Shown here piece by piece: positions 45,804 through 56,200 of a DNA stretch of 64,000 bases. Under the pieces are notes generated by a model. That model ran no database searches, was not told the origin of the DNA, and worked only from the letters and a program-made list of their open reading frames with translations. The position numbers and the translations under genes were made by a program. The stretch covers positions 25,661,060 to 25,725,059 of the forward strand of contig OX442314.1 in the NCBI GenBank assembly GCA_949358305.1, written 5' to 3'. Numbering within the stretch: the first letter of the stretch is position 1; every line of letters starts with the position of its first letter. The stretch comes from Strigamia acuminata. Its lineage: Eukaryota; Arthropoda; Chilopoda; Geophilomorpha; Linotaeniidae.

Positions 45804-48360
45804 ATGGAACTAAAAAAATTCACAGACATCATGTTTGAATACTATCAAAGCATTATTTTGATAGCAATCATAACTATATTGCTATATTTAAAACCAAGAA
45901 AAAATTTACCACCGGGACCATGGGGATTGCCAATAGTTGGATATCTCCCATTCTTAAAACAACCGCCTTATAAAGCAGTCACGAAATTGGGAGAAAAGTA
46001 TGGAAATGTCATTAGGTATGTATTAAATCCCAAACACAAAATGTCATTATTATTATTATTTTTTACTATTTGTTTAGTTTTTACTTTGGGAATATATTGG
46101 TGATAGTGTTGGGTGATTATAACGTTATCAAAGAAGCTTTTGTGAAGCAAGGAAACATATTTTCTGGGAAACCCAATTTTAATCCTTTTCGTTTCACTAA
46201 AACAGCTAAAGGTAATGGTTTACTTGATTACTTAATGTTATGTTGGTTTTATGATCGTGGTTTCAGGTCTTATGGTGGCAGAAGGCGAAACAGCGAACCA
46301 GCACCGACGCTTCATTCTTTCATGTTTCAAAGATTTTGGAATGGGTAAAACCAGTCTCGAGCCACAAATAATGGTACATGTTTGCATATACCACTTTTTG
46401 CTTATGAAACAATGAAATTTGAAATCACCAATCACCTGCCAAAATAAAATTAAATTGCGGACTTTATCAAATAATCAGACTAGTGTAACAAGGATGTTGT
46501 GATAACTACACTCCTTTCTATCATAGTCAGATCTTTGAACACTCTGAGATGCTGTGTCCGCATTTCTGGTTTTTTATTCATTTATGCATTTCAAGAAAAT
46601 GCATTTGTGATTCAGTTCTGCATTTAAAATAATGCAACACGGAAATCCCTTACTACTTACTTCACCTTTTTCTTGATTTTCGTTCTGACGCCAAGAAATT
46701 AGCGGGTGCTTGTTTCTGGCCGAGAAAAGTAGCCAAACCGATCAAAGACGAGCTCAGGAATCGGTTTCTGCATTCAAAAGTTGCATAGCATGCACCGTTT
46801 GGGAGATATGGCAAAAACCAAGTTTTTCGCCTGTAACTTTACAACGGTACACGATATGAATAAATGGATTTCAGAAATGATTCCTCAGCTCATTTCCGAT
46901 CGGATAGGCTTGTTTTCCCAGTCAGAAACGACCTGCAACTTTCTAGATATCGCATCTGGAACTGATTTTAAAATAAATTTTAGGAAGAAATTAAATGTTT
47001 TTTGGATGAAATCAGAAAAGAGAATGGAAAACCTATGGATTTGAGACATTCATTACACGCAAGCATCTCAAACGTAATAGCAATGTTTGAATTTGGAAAA
47101 CGATTTGGATACTCGGACAAAGAATTTAGCCGGTCAATAAAAATAATAACAAATACAGGGCAATTCCTTGGAGCTATGACAAGACAGACATTTCTCCCTT
47201 GGATAAAATATATTCCACTTCCAGGCATGACTGCAGCATTTCAAACCCTAAAGTACTTAATATCACGCATCCTCACTGCTGACTGCTGATGATCTTCAAA
47301 ATTGTTACTTTAAAGTAGTTCGCGAATATTAATGACGAACTTCTTTTCTGAAAAACTGCAACAAAATGAAAACAACTATGTGGAAGGAAGCAGGACACAT
47401 TACATTGATGCTTTTCTCACTGAAAGAAATTCTATCATCAAAAAAACAGGCTCCGAAGCAAATTTTAGTAGTAAGTCTGAAACGAGTAATGGGAAATCAA
47501 AATGTGGAAATGGGAAATATCTCGTAATCTTTTCTCATCAGGGATAAATAACTATTTTACATTTCTTATTTTCAGAGGAAGAACTATTAGCTAATTTAAG
47601 AGTTCTGTTTGCTGCTGGCACGGACACAACTACTGCAGTTTTACTTTGGAGCGTTCTTTACTTCTTGAAATATCCAGAAATGGGAATCAGAGTGTTACAA
47701 GAAATTAACGACGTTATTGGTCAAAACAGAGATCCAACTTTCAATGACAAGACCAATATGCCTTATACGGATGCTTTTATGCTAGAAGTTCACAGGCACA
47801 GTTCATTACTTCCATTTTCGCTTGTTCACGGGTATGTATAAAGAAATATAATGTTGTCCTTACCAAATATAACCGAATTTCATTATAATTCTATTTATTT
47901 ATATCTAATATCCATTATCTGACAAAGCAATATGGAAGAAACCACTCTAAACGGATACACTATTCCAAAAGGCTCTTACATAGTAGGAAATCTGTGGGCA
48001 GTACACCACGACAAGAATCTGTGGGAAAATCCTGATGAGTTTAATCCAGAACGATTCATCAATGAACATGGAAAAGTGGAAAAACCGGAATATTTAATTC
48101 CTTTTTCAATCGGTAAACTTCGATAATCTACAGTTCTAAGCAATATTAATTGAAAATCACAAGTGTTTGCTATTTTAACAATAGGTAAACGAAATTGCAT
48201 TGGAGAAGCCTTAGCAAATACGACATATTTCCTCTATTTCACAACATTACTTCAACATTTTGAAATCAAACTTCCAGAAGGAAAAACAGTATCAATGGAG
48301 AATCAACTTGGGATTATAAGATTGCCTGAACCGTTCAATATTCGTATGATAACAAAGTAG
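45804..48360 (+). CDS. Cytochrome P450, CYP2-clan type, gene B (right copy)
   Basis: Second copy of gene B, 496 residues. Exons: 45804-46015, 46078-46211, 46267-46373, 46984-47252, 47319-47470, 47576-47831, 47928-48112, 48185-48360. All P450 landmarks are present as in the left copy: [23 protein letters not shown], and [10 protein letters not shown] with its Cys at 443. Splice sites and flanking introns are the same as in 12081-14637. It should be as active as the left copy if both exist. It lies 750 bp upstream of the gypsy-disrupted gene C. Confidence 0.88.
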
Positions 48361-49059
48361 TAACCTTACAATAAACAGTACACCCCTTCAATACCTCAAA
48401 TGAACCTCCGAACAAAGCTCACATTCATACAACAGACATGTAAACATAATAAACATAACAGTAAACATAATAAATCATCTGATAACACGAGAATTTTGTG
48501 TAAAATCCTGTGCTGACTGTAGTGGAACGATAAAAACAGCACGACCTTTGGATCGTCGTATTCAAGGTCTCTCTTAGTCACGAATTTCATAGTTGTATCA
48601 AATGATGTTTTCATTATGACTCAAAATGTTGAATTAATATTTCATTATCTTTGTAACACAAGGAGGTCATCATCCTATTAACAAATAGTTCTAATACTCA
48701 TGTTGAGTTAATTCTTTATTGAATGTCACCTGGTGTAAAACATGTAACACAGTTGCAGTGTTTTATTAAAGGCGCCAACTTTTTCCAATATTTTTTCATT
48801 TTTTATTTTAAAATACTCATACGCACTGATCACGTTAAATTAAGATAGAATTACGTTTTATGTTTTGTGTTTTGGATTTGCACTAAATTGTCTCACCAAA
48901 TCCCTAATTCTAATTTTCGTTCGCTCAAATTAATTAATTTTAGTAAGTGCGTACTAAAAAATCCCAACAAAGCGCCAACCATTTAATCTAATCATTCAAG
49001 TCTCATATACCAAGGTCAAAAGCAAATGGCCATCATATCTATTTTTTTAAATATCGTCG
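48361..49059. other. B-C intergenic sequence, second copy
   Basis: Same as 14638-15336; poly(A) signal of gene B at 48370, nothing else recognised. Confidence 0.6.
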
Positions 49060-49081
49060 TATATAAAGGATTATCATTATC
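49060..49081 (+). promoter_or_regulatory. TATA box and GATA motifs of the disrupted gene C
   Basis: TATATAAA at 49060-49067 and the reversed GATA pair, as at 15337. Transcripts from here would run into the gypsy element, which lies in the same orientation. Confidence 0.45.
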
Positions 49082-49213
49082 AACATCAACCTTTTTAGCA
49101 CATAACTGCAATGACAATGGAACTAACAAATTTCAACAATATCATTTACGAATACAGCCAAATTATAACTGGGCTGACAATCATCATTACTGCGTTGCTG
49201 TACTTGAAACCAC

Positions 49214-50034
49214 TGTGGTGACCCAGTTGGATAAGTGTCCCCCCAGGGCGGATACTTGTCCTATGAGTCACTATGATTAAAGAGTCGTTCCCCCCCGAGT
49301 TGGCTCCACCTCCCCATGGCAGGTGTGTGCCCCGAGGGGGAGGAAGCGGCTGGTGGTCAGCCCCCATTGGTTGATCGCCGGCCCTTCACCCCACTGCATA
49401 AAAGGCTGTGTTTCCCGCCTAAAGACAGAACTTACACAAACGACACCAAGAACACAGCAACTACCTCACCGTCAGGCCAACTTCAACTACAAGTTAGGAT
49501 TGATCGAGGATCGCTGAGTAAAGTGCAAACTGTAACTCTCACGAAGTCACTTGCGAGCTATTCCTGCGAAAGCACGAGAATAGCCCTTGTGAAATCACCC
49601 AGAATAATCGCCCAGACGATTATTCGCCGAAGTAAGTGTCCGAGTGCTTTGTAGGGAACCCCAAAGTTCCTAGACGAGGCCTCTGCGACGCTAAACCAAA
49701 ACCTAGACAACAGGCACGGATAGAAGACTCGAAAGAGCATTCCACCGCGTCCGTGAAGACGAATCCGTGACGAATTAACGACAACTCGAGACGCCGCCTT
49801 TGTTCCGCCGACCACGCGGAATCGACGACGCCATCTTGAGAAATCCTTTGTTCGACGCTGACCACGTCGACTCTAGAATTATTACTGAGTGTATTTTAAA
49901 GGCATAAAGCCTGGTGAATAAATTACCTGTTTATTTACATACATTTAGTATTCATTTGGGTATTTGCATAATTGATCACAGGTAAAGTATTACACGTTAG
50001 CGCTATTTAAACCTATACCAAGTAGGACGCGACA
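49214..50034 (+). repeat. 5' LTR of the gypsy element
   Basis: Begins TGTGGTGACCC and ends GACGCGACA. It has a TATA-like CATAAAA at 49397-49403 and AATAAA at 49917-49922, marking likely promoter and poly(A) sites. It contains C-runs such as GTTCCCCCCCGAG near 49286. Confidence 0.95.
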
Positions 50035-50036
50035 CG

Positions 50037-50054
50037 TGGGGGCCCGTCCGGGAT
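50037..50054 (+). promoter_or_regulatory. Primer-binding site of the gypsy element
   Basis: TGGGGGCCCGTCCGGGAT lies two bases after the 5' LTR. It differs by one base from the tRNA-Pro primer site known in murine retroviruses, so tRNA-Pro is the likely primer. Confidence 0.75.
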
Positions 50055-50128
50055 TTAGAAATAAATCTCAAATCTGAACTTGTGATCTCTCAATAAGATA
50101 ACCCAAACCGTAGAATTACCGAAAGAAA

Positions 50129-53100
50129 ATGTCAGACAAAGATGAGCAATCCACGTCTGACACCGAGCAGAGAATGCCCGAGAAGGGAAAAAGGACCTCC
50201 GACTACCACCTAAGGTCGGATGGTCCCGTCCCTGAAATGTCCGCAAAGGCGAAAGCCCGAGCGAATAAAAGGAGAGCGAAGGCGCAGAAAGAGGAGCAAG
50301 CTGCATCGCTCGCGGCCCTAGACGGGCCAGAGCGAGAGCGGGTTCCCTTGAATATGCAACCCTTCGAAGATACCGATCCGGAAGCCATAGAAAATCGAGA
50401 AGAAATTCGCGAGGTATCACCAGGACGAGTATCGATATTGATGACCGAGGAGACGGATGAAGCTCCGAAAAGAACGGTCACGATCGGCACAGACCCATCG
50501 CCACCAACGGCTCAGACGTCCGTAAAACAAACCCCACGGAAAAACGACGGCGGGACCCCGATAACCCCCCGAGTTACGGCGAGTCCTGCAGTTGTTTCCT
50601 TCGAAGTATCTCACCTAATTCGGTTGACGCAGCAAGCTGCCCAGCTAAAAGCGATGATAGACATTCCAGTAGGAACGTCAGTCTGGGAATCGATTACCCT
50701 ACTCACTGACGCTATCTGTGCGGCACAAGCCCCGACGCCGGTCGCAAGACCAGCAGCGGAGACGCCCATGCCCCAGGTAACGCCCAGTGACACCGGAGGT
50801 TTCGCGCCAGACCCCAACCGAACACTTCACGAATCCAGAGAGAAGGCCCGCGAGGAAGCCAGACAAGAAGCGACTAGTCGCCAACGAAGGCTGAGCGCAG
50901 AGCGGCGAGAACTCTGGAAGGAAGAGGAAGAAAGGGAGCAACGCGAGAGAAGAACCACCGAGAGAACAGAGAAACTGGTCCAAAAAATGAGGGAAGAACG
51001 AGAAGCTAAAATTCGAAAAGAATGGAACGCAACAGTAGAAGGGCGACATCGAGAAGCTCAAGAGTACGAGGACCAATTTCAAGCGCTAATAGCTCAAAGA
51101 AAAACAGAAAAACTACAAATGTTGCGAAAAGAGGCCATTCTACAACATCAGAAATGGGAAGAACAACATCGCGAGAGGTTGAGAGAAGAGGAAGCCAGAA
51201 AAGGAAAAGAACAGTTTCTGAAAGAGAAAGAAGAGTGGGATCGAGTCAGATGGACCGAAGAGTACAAAGCGAAGAAACAAGCTATAATAGATGAGCAAAA
51301 AAGATGGGAAGCCGAAAACTGGGAGAAGGAGACAGAAAAGTTCCAGAAAGAGTACGCACAAGACGTCTCGGACAGGAAGAAAAATGAAGAAAACCTGAAA
51401 CGGAAACCAGAACCCCCCAGCGGCTCTGATACCGACACAGGAGAAGGTGCAACAAAGCCGGCAAAAACGGCGAAAAGGGGGAAATCTCAAAAGAGAGACG
51501 AGTCGGTCCCAAAAACAAAGGGCCGTCACCCCTCAAAAAGATCCGAGACGGGAGCAGCCATCGACGCGTTACTCGAAAAGAAAAACGCAAATAAAAATCG
51601 GGAACGCCCCGAAAGCGAGGAAAACAGATGGCATTCTTTTTACGAGAACAACGACGGAGGGGAGCCGCCGCCATCCGGAGGCTCGAAACAGAAGAAGGCT
51701 GGCGGAGAGACCCCACCGAGAGGGCCGAGGTTTCACCCCCAAGGAGATCCCTCCGAGCCCTCCGATTCGTCGGACGACGACCATCCGAGTCGACCGTCTA
51801 CAGGGAGGAGTCAAGAAGACAGCGATGGGCACCGGTCGAACCGGCCGAATGCTTCAGACCGCTCCTCCCGGAGCTCCAACCCTCGTTCGGAGGAAGGGAA
51901 CTTTCAGGACTCATCTGGCCGACATTACACGATGTCTGAGCTAGGCCGAGCCCTGCTGAACTCTTTCAGAAGAGAAGGAATAGATCTAGGCCATCCAGGC
52001 GACGAACATAATCGCGCCGGAGAGAGGGTTAAGCGCAAATATGGCGTACGAAACGAACCAAGCAGCGAAGCCACGGGTAACATCCGTTGGCAACACTACA
52101 TACAAACACGATTCGACGGTTCGTGGAAGGCCGGAGACCGCTTCCTAGACGAAGTAATGCGTATCAAGAAAGCGACAAAAGCCACCGTCGCCGACATGCT
52201 AACCCACGGTCTAGTGGAGCTAACCACGGGGTCAGCTCGAGAATGGTATCAGGGACTGAAAAACCCAACCTGGGACGATTTTCTCGTCCGTTTCGATCTC
52301 CGATACGGCGAGACTCCAGACGAGATCAGTAACAAATTACGTGGTCTACGGCAAGCCCCAGGAGAAACATTAGCCGACTACGACGCCCGAGCGAAACTCC
52401 TGTTTGCAAGAGCGCCGTACGAAATAAACCCCGCTGGTTTTACGATGATCTTTTACGGAGGATTATCGGCCCACTCGCAAAGAATTCTGCTAGACATGCG
52501 TGCACCTCGCACTGGCGATTACCAAGATGTCAGTAACTATCTTCTAACAAACACGTTAGAAATAGAACAGCGGTATTACGCCACTCTGCCCCCGGAGGAA
52601 GCTGACGCACACGAGAAACGGTTGCAGACGAGTGCCGAACGTCACAAGACCTCAGAAAAATTAATGAGGCCAAGTGAATATTTGAGCGGCATAATGAGTC
52701 TCACCGAAGCATCCTTCGGACGAATGCTGACGCCTAAAGCAGGCAGTATTCTTCCAGCCAACCCGATAGCTGCCCCAAAGAAAGCACCGGCAGCAACGGC
52801 GATGCAGGTGACCTCGACGGACTCCACCCAGATGGAGAAAGTCGAAGAGACAACACCTCTCGCCACGGCTAAAGAAGAGGAGCCAGCATCAAGCGACGAG
52901 GAAGCCCTAAATGAGCACCTCGAAAACTTGTCGACGGGATGCGACGATCAAGGTCCCTATTTGCACCATGCACACCGGGCCTTAGCAATCGCACAATTCA
53001 GAGCACACGTGCAGGCAACAAAAGCGAGAGGGGCATTGGGAGGAAAAAGACGATTCCCGACGCCCTTCGTCCCGAAAAAACCGGGATTCACTCCCACAGG

Positions 53101-53269
53101 GGATAAAAGTAACATCAAATGTTACAGCTGCGGAGAATACGGTCACTACTCCGACAAATGCGAAAAAACCGTCAAAGAAAAAGGCATCATGCAAACCTTG
53201 ATGAAAATGATGATGGAGTTAAATACTAATCTAGCAAAAAACTCCCAAGCGCAGGCGTCGCCGAAATAA
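50129..53269 (+). CDS. Gypsy Gag polyprotein (1046 aa) with a long charged coiled-coil insert
   Basis: Forms the capsid-like particle and binds element RNA. The ATG at 50129 follows a 74-bp leader after the primer site. The N-terminal 230 residues are low-complexity. Residues about 232-427 are almost entirely Glu, Lys, Arg and Gln with heptad-like spacing, a strong coiled-coil candidate. A disordered Ser/Pro/Asp-rich section follows. The retrotransposon capsid core lies at about 650-830 (RWQHYIQTRFDGSWKAGDRF, SAREWYQGL, FDLRYGETPDE). One CCHC knuckle, CYSCGEYGHYSDKC, is at 998-1011. Typical gypsy Gags are 300-500 residues, so the extra N-terminal half is unusual. The stop at 53267-53269 is bypassed by frameshifting to make Gag-Pol. 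Confidence 0.92.
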   Translation: MSDKDEQSTSDTEQRMPEKGKRTSDYHLRSDGPVPEMSAKAKARANKRRAKAQKEEQAASLAALDGPERERVPLNMQPFEDTDPEAIENREEIREVSPGRVSILMTEETDEAPKRTVTIGTDPSPPTAQTSVKQTPRKNDGGTPITPRVTASPAVVSFEVSHLIRLTQQAAQLKAMIDIPVGTSVWESITLLTDAICAAQAPTPVARPAAETPMPQVTPSDTGGFAPDPNRTLHESREKAREEARQEATSRQRRLSAERRELWKEEEEREQRERRTTERTEKLVQKMREEREAKIRKEWNATVEGRHREAQEYEDQFQALIAQRKTEKLQMLRKEAILQHQKWEEQHRERLREEEARKGKEQFLKEKEEWDRVRWTEEYKAKKQAIIDEQKRWEAENWEKETEKFQKEYAQDVSDRKKNEENLKRKPEPPSGSDTDTGEGATKPAKTAKRGKSQKRDESVPKTKGRHPSKRSETGAAIDALLEKKNANKNRERPESEENRWHSFYENNDGGEPPPSGGSKQKKAGGETPPRGPRFHPQGDPSEPSDSSDDDHPSRPSTGRSQEDSDGHRSNRPNASDRSSRSSNPRSEEGNFQDSSGRHYTMSELGRALLNSFRREGIDLGHPGDEHNRAGERVKRKYGVRNEPSSEATGNIRWQHYIQTRFDGSWKAGDRFLDEVMRIKKATKATVADMLTHGLVELTTGSAREWYQGLKNPTWDDFLVRFDLRYGETPDEISNKLRGLRQAPGETLADYDARAKLLFARAPYEINPAGFTMIFYGGLSAHSQRILLDMRAPRTGDYQDVSNYLLTNTLEIEQRYYATLPPEEADAHEKRLQTSAERHKTSEKLMRPSEYLSGIMSLTEASFGRMLTPKAGSILPANPIAAPKKAPAATAMQVTSTDSTQMEKVEETTPLATAKEEEPASSDEEALNEHLENLSTGCDDQGPYLHHAHRALAIAQFRAHVQATKARGALGGKRRFPTPFVPKKPGFTPTGDKSNIKCYSCGEYGHYSDKCEKTVKEKGIMQTLMKMMMELNTNLAKNSQAQASPK

Positions 53270-53287
53270 ATTCAGCTTCGTCTGCGC
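53236..53287 (+). promoter_or_regulatory. -1 ribosomal frameshift signal at the gag-pol junction
   Basis: The heptamer A AAA AAC (53236-53242) is in the correct gag phase. Six bases later GCGCAGGCG (53249-53257) can pair with CGTCTGCGC (53279-53287), a 9-bp stem with one G-U pair around a 21-base loop that holds the gag stop. The pol frame opens at 53230, immediately upstream, and is the -1 frame. All parts match known retroviral signals. Confidence 0.8.
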
Positions 53288-56200
53288 CAGCCGCGGAAAT
53301 TAAAAAGAAGAAATATCACACTGGACCCGCAGGTCATGCCTTGGCAGAAGCACAGATCAAAGATCGCATGCAGACCATTCCGAAGAAGGAAGAAACAGTG
53401 ACGCTGACAAGTATGCAAGTGAGAACGAAGCCGGAGGTCGACATAGATTGGACGGACCTCCCGTTCAATCTGGAGGTTGAGCCCCAAACATTACGCGTTT
53501 TTCACTGCAATGTCACGAAAACACATTGCGAAACTCTGTGTATGCTGCCAGTGGAGATCGAAAACCAAAAATTGTTCGGTCTGCTGGATTCAGGAGCAGA
53601 TCGTTCATTCATATCCGAAGATATAGTAAAGGACTTGGATATTGAAAAAAAGGTGGCACAAGTGAACGCGAACGTAGAATTGCTCACCGCCAACGGCTAC
53701 GTCAAGCCGAGGGGCGTAGTTCGCATCATGATCGACTGGAAAGGGGGGAACCTGTCCCACCCCTTCATAGTCTTGCCATCCCACGACAAAGTATTCCTCT
53801 TAGGGATGGATATCATGGCAAAACTGAAAATTCAGCCAAACCCGATAACCCGTTCATGGAACTGGATAAGTCCCGAGGGAGAACGGCCAGTCCCCGTAGT
53901 TCCCCAAAAATTACTGGACGAAGCCAAGGACAAAGAGGAATACGGAAGAGGATTGCGAAAATTCGTCCAAGATTACGATTTCGCAGCCTTCACTCTGGAA
54001 TTACAGAGGAGTAACGTCGTGGACACACTGGTCGAGGAGGCAGCACTGCGTGTTGACGAGGCATCGCTACTAAGGCGAGTGCTTCGAAAACATGAAAGAA
54101 TTCTGACCAAGACACCTGGTCGAACGACGGAAGCAACCCACGAAATAGTCTTAACCACAGACAAGCCGATTCGAGTGCCTTACAAGGGGATGAACCCCCA
54201 GAAAAGAGACATTGTGACGCAGATGTGCCAAGACATGCTCGACAAGGGCATAGTAACTCAAGCGCTGGGCGAATACGCGATGCGGATCGTCCTGGTAATG
54301 CGTCCAGGCTCGGAACCTCGACTATGCATTGATTATCGCCCCCTGAATGCGATAACAGTTATAGACCCGATTCAGATGCCATCTATAGACTCGATCCTCC
54401 GGGAACTGAGCCCGTTCAAGTGGGTAACCACGATGGATCTGTCAAAGGGGTATTGGCAAGTGGAGCTAAAACCCGAAGACAAACTAAAAACGGCTTTCTA
54501 CTCCCCGATAGGAAGATTAATGTTCAACGTGATGCCGTTCGGGCTTGTAAACGCCCCGAGCACGTTCCAGAAATTGATCGAAAGCGTGTTGGGAGATATG
54601 CTTCACGACTTCGTGTGGGCGTATCTCGACGACATAATAATAACGTCGGACACATTCGAAGAGCATATAGACCACATCGACAGAGTGGTCTCTCGCCTAG
54701 CCAAGGCGGGACTCCACATCCATCCAGGGAAGAGCAAGTTTTGCAGAAAAGAGCTTGCCTTCCTAGGATATCGAATAGGAGTCGAGGGAATCGCGATTGA
54801 CCCCGAAAAAGTCAAAGCAATAAACGGATTCCCCGCCCCCGAAGATATAAAAGGTGTCCAGAGATTCATGGGCATGGTCAATTTCTTCGGCCGACTACTC
54901 TCTGGTCTGGCTGAAGTGGCCGCGCCTATAACGGATCTCTTACGAACGGATAAAGAGTTTGAGTGGACGGTCCAGTGCGAGGCCGCATTTAGCACTATCA
55001 AGCAAATGCTGGCTGACGTCGAAAAGATGCCATTGCCGGACCTAAACCGACCGTTCGTGTTGCACACCGACGCGAGTAAAATCGGACTGGGTGCAGCCCT
55101 TCTGCAGACCCACGTGTACAACGGAATCTCGCAAGAAGTACCCTGTATGTTTATAAGCAGAAAAATACAGGGCGCGGAGAAAAATTATACGGCAACGGAA
55201 CTAGAATGCCTAGCCGTAATTTGGGCAGTTCGGAAATTTCGCGACTATCTGGAGTACACGAACTTCGAGGTTCAGACAGATCACCAGGCACTAAGCTGGT
55301 TGATGAAGCTCAAGGAACCCTCCGGCCGACTCGCACGATGGCAACTGGAGTTAATGGCGTGCGATATAACAATTACGTACCGCCCCGGGAAGTACAATCA
55401 TGTGGCCGACGCCCTCTCGAGAGCCCCAGCCTCTGACCCCCAGGGACCAGACGACGACGGCGAGGACGACACCCACCTCTTGTACTGCCCGACTCCACGG
55501 AGAATATGGCGTTTGCGAAAGGCGAACGAGCTACCAGTGATGGAGCCTGAAGATAGAACGTTTTGTGGTTTTTGGACTCGAACATACCAGCCAGCTGGGA
55601 CAAACAATTCAACATCCGAAATTCAATCTCCGCCCCCCGGAGAAACCCACAAAACACTACTACGCGCCTTCACAGCAAAAATTGAAGAAAAAACACAATA
55701 CGCTCCACCCACGAGACGTGAGTTCGTCGAACACCAGGCAGCAGACACAAAATGTCAAATTATAACGCAATATTTGCTGAACGGCGAATTTCCGGAAGGG
55801 ATGACAAACCCACACCGCCGGAAACAGTTCGTCAAAGAAGCAACAAGCTACCTCATAGATGATGAACTCCTGGTAAAATACCACCCGACGTTTCAAGATG
55901 ACCTCAGCGGAGCGGGAAACTCGGTTAAAGTGGTCGTGCCGGCATCGCTGCACACCCGACTGTTGTGGCTGATGCACGGACACCCGCTCGCCAGCCATTC
56001 TGGCGTGGCGAGGACCCTTTATCGAGTAAAACAACTTTTCTTCTGGCCGGGCGCGCGGCAAAAGATAACGAAATTTATCCGACACTGCCCCCGGTGCCAA
56101 GCGTGCAGACCGCGAGATAAAGTGGCCAGAAACGCCATGTCTCTCGGACCCTACGCACCGTTTGACTGCTTAAGCATAGACTTGATGGGCCCCAAGCCCA

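Noticed and set aside
53341-53343. TTG start for pol
   Set aside because: The frame is open further upstream to the frameshift site, which explains pol expression better.
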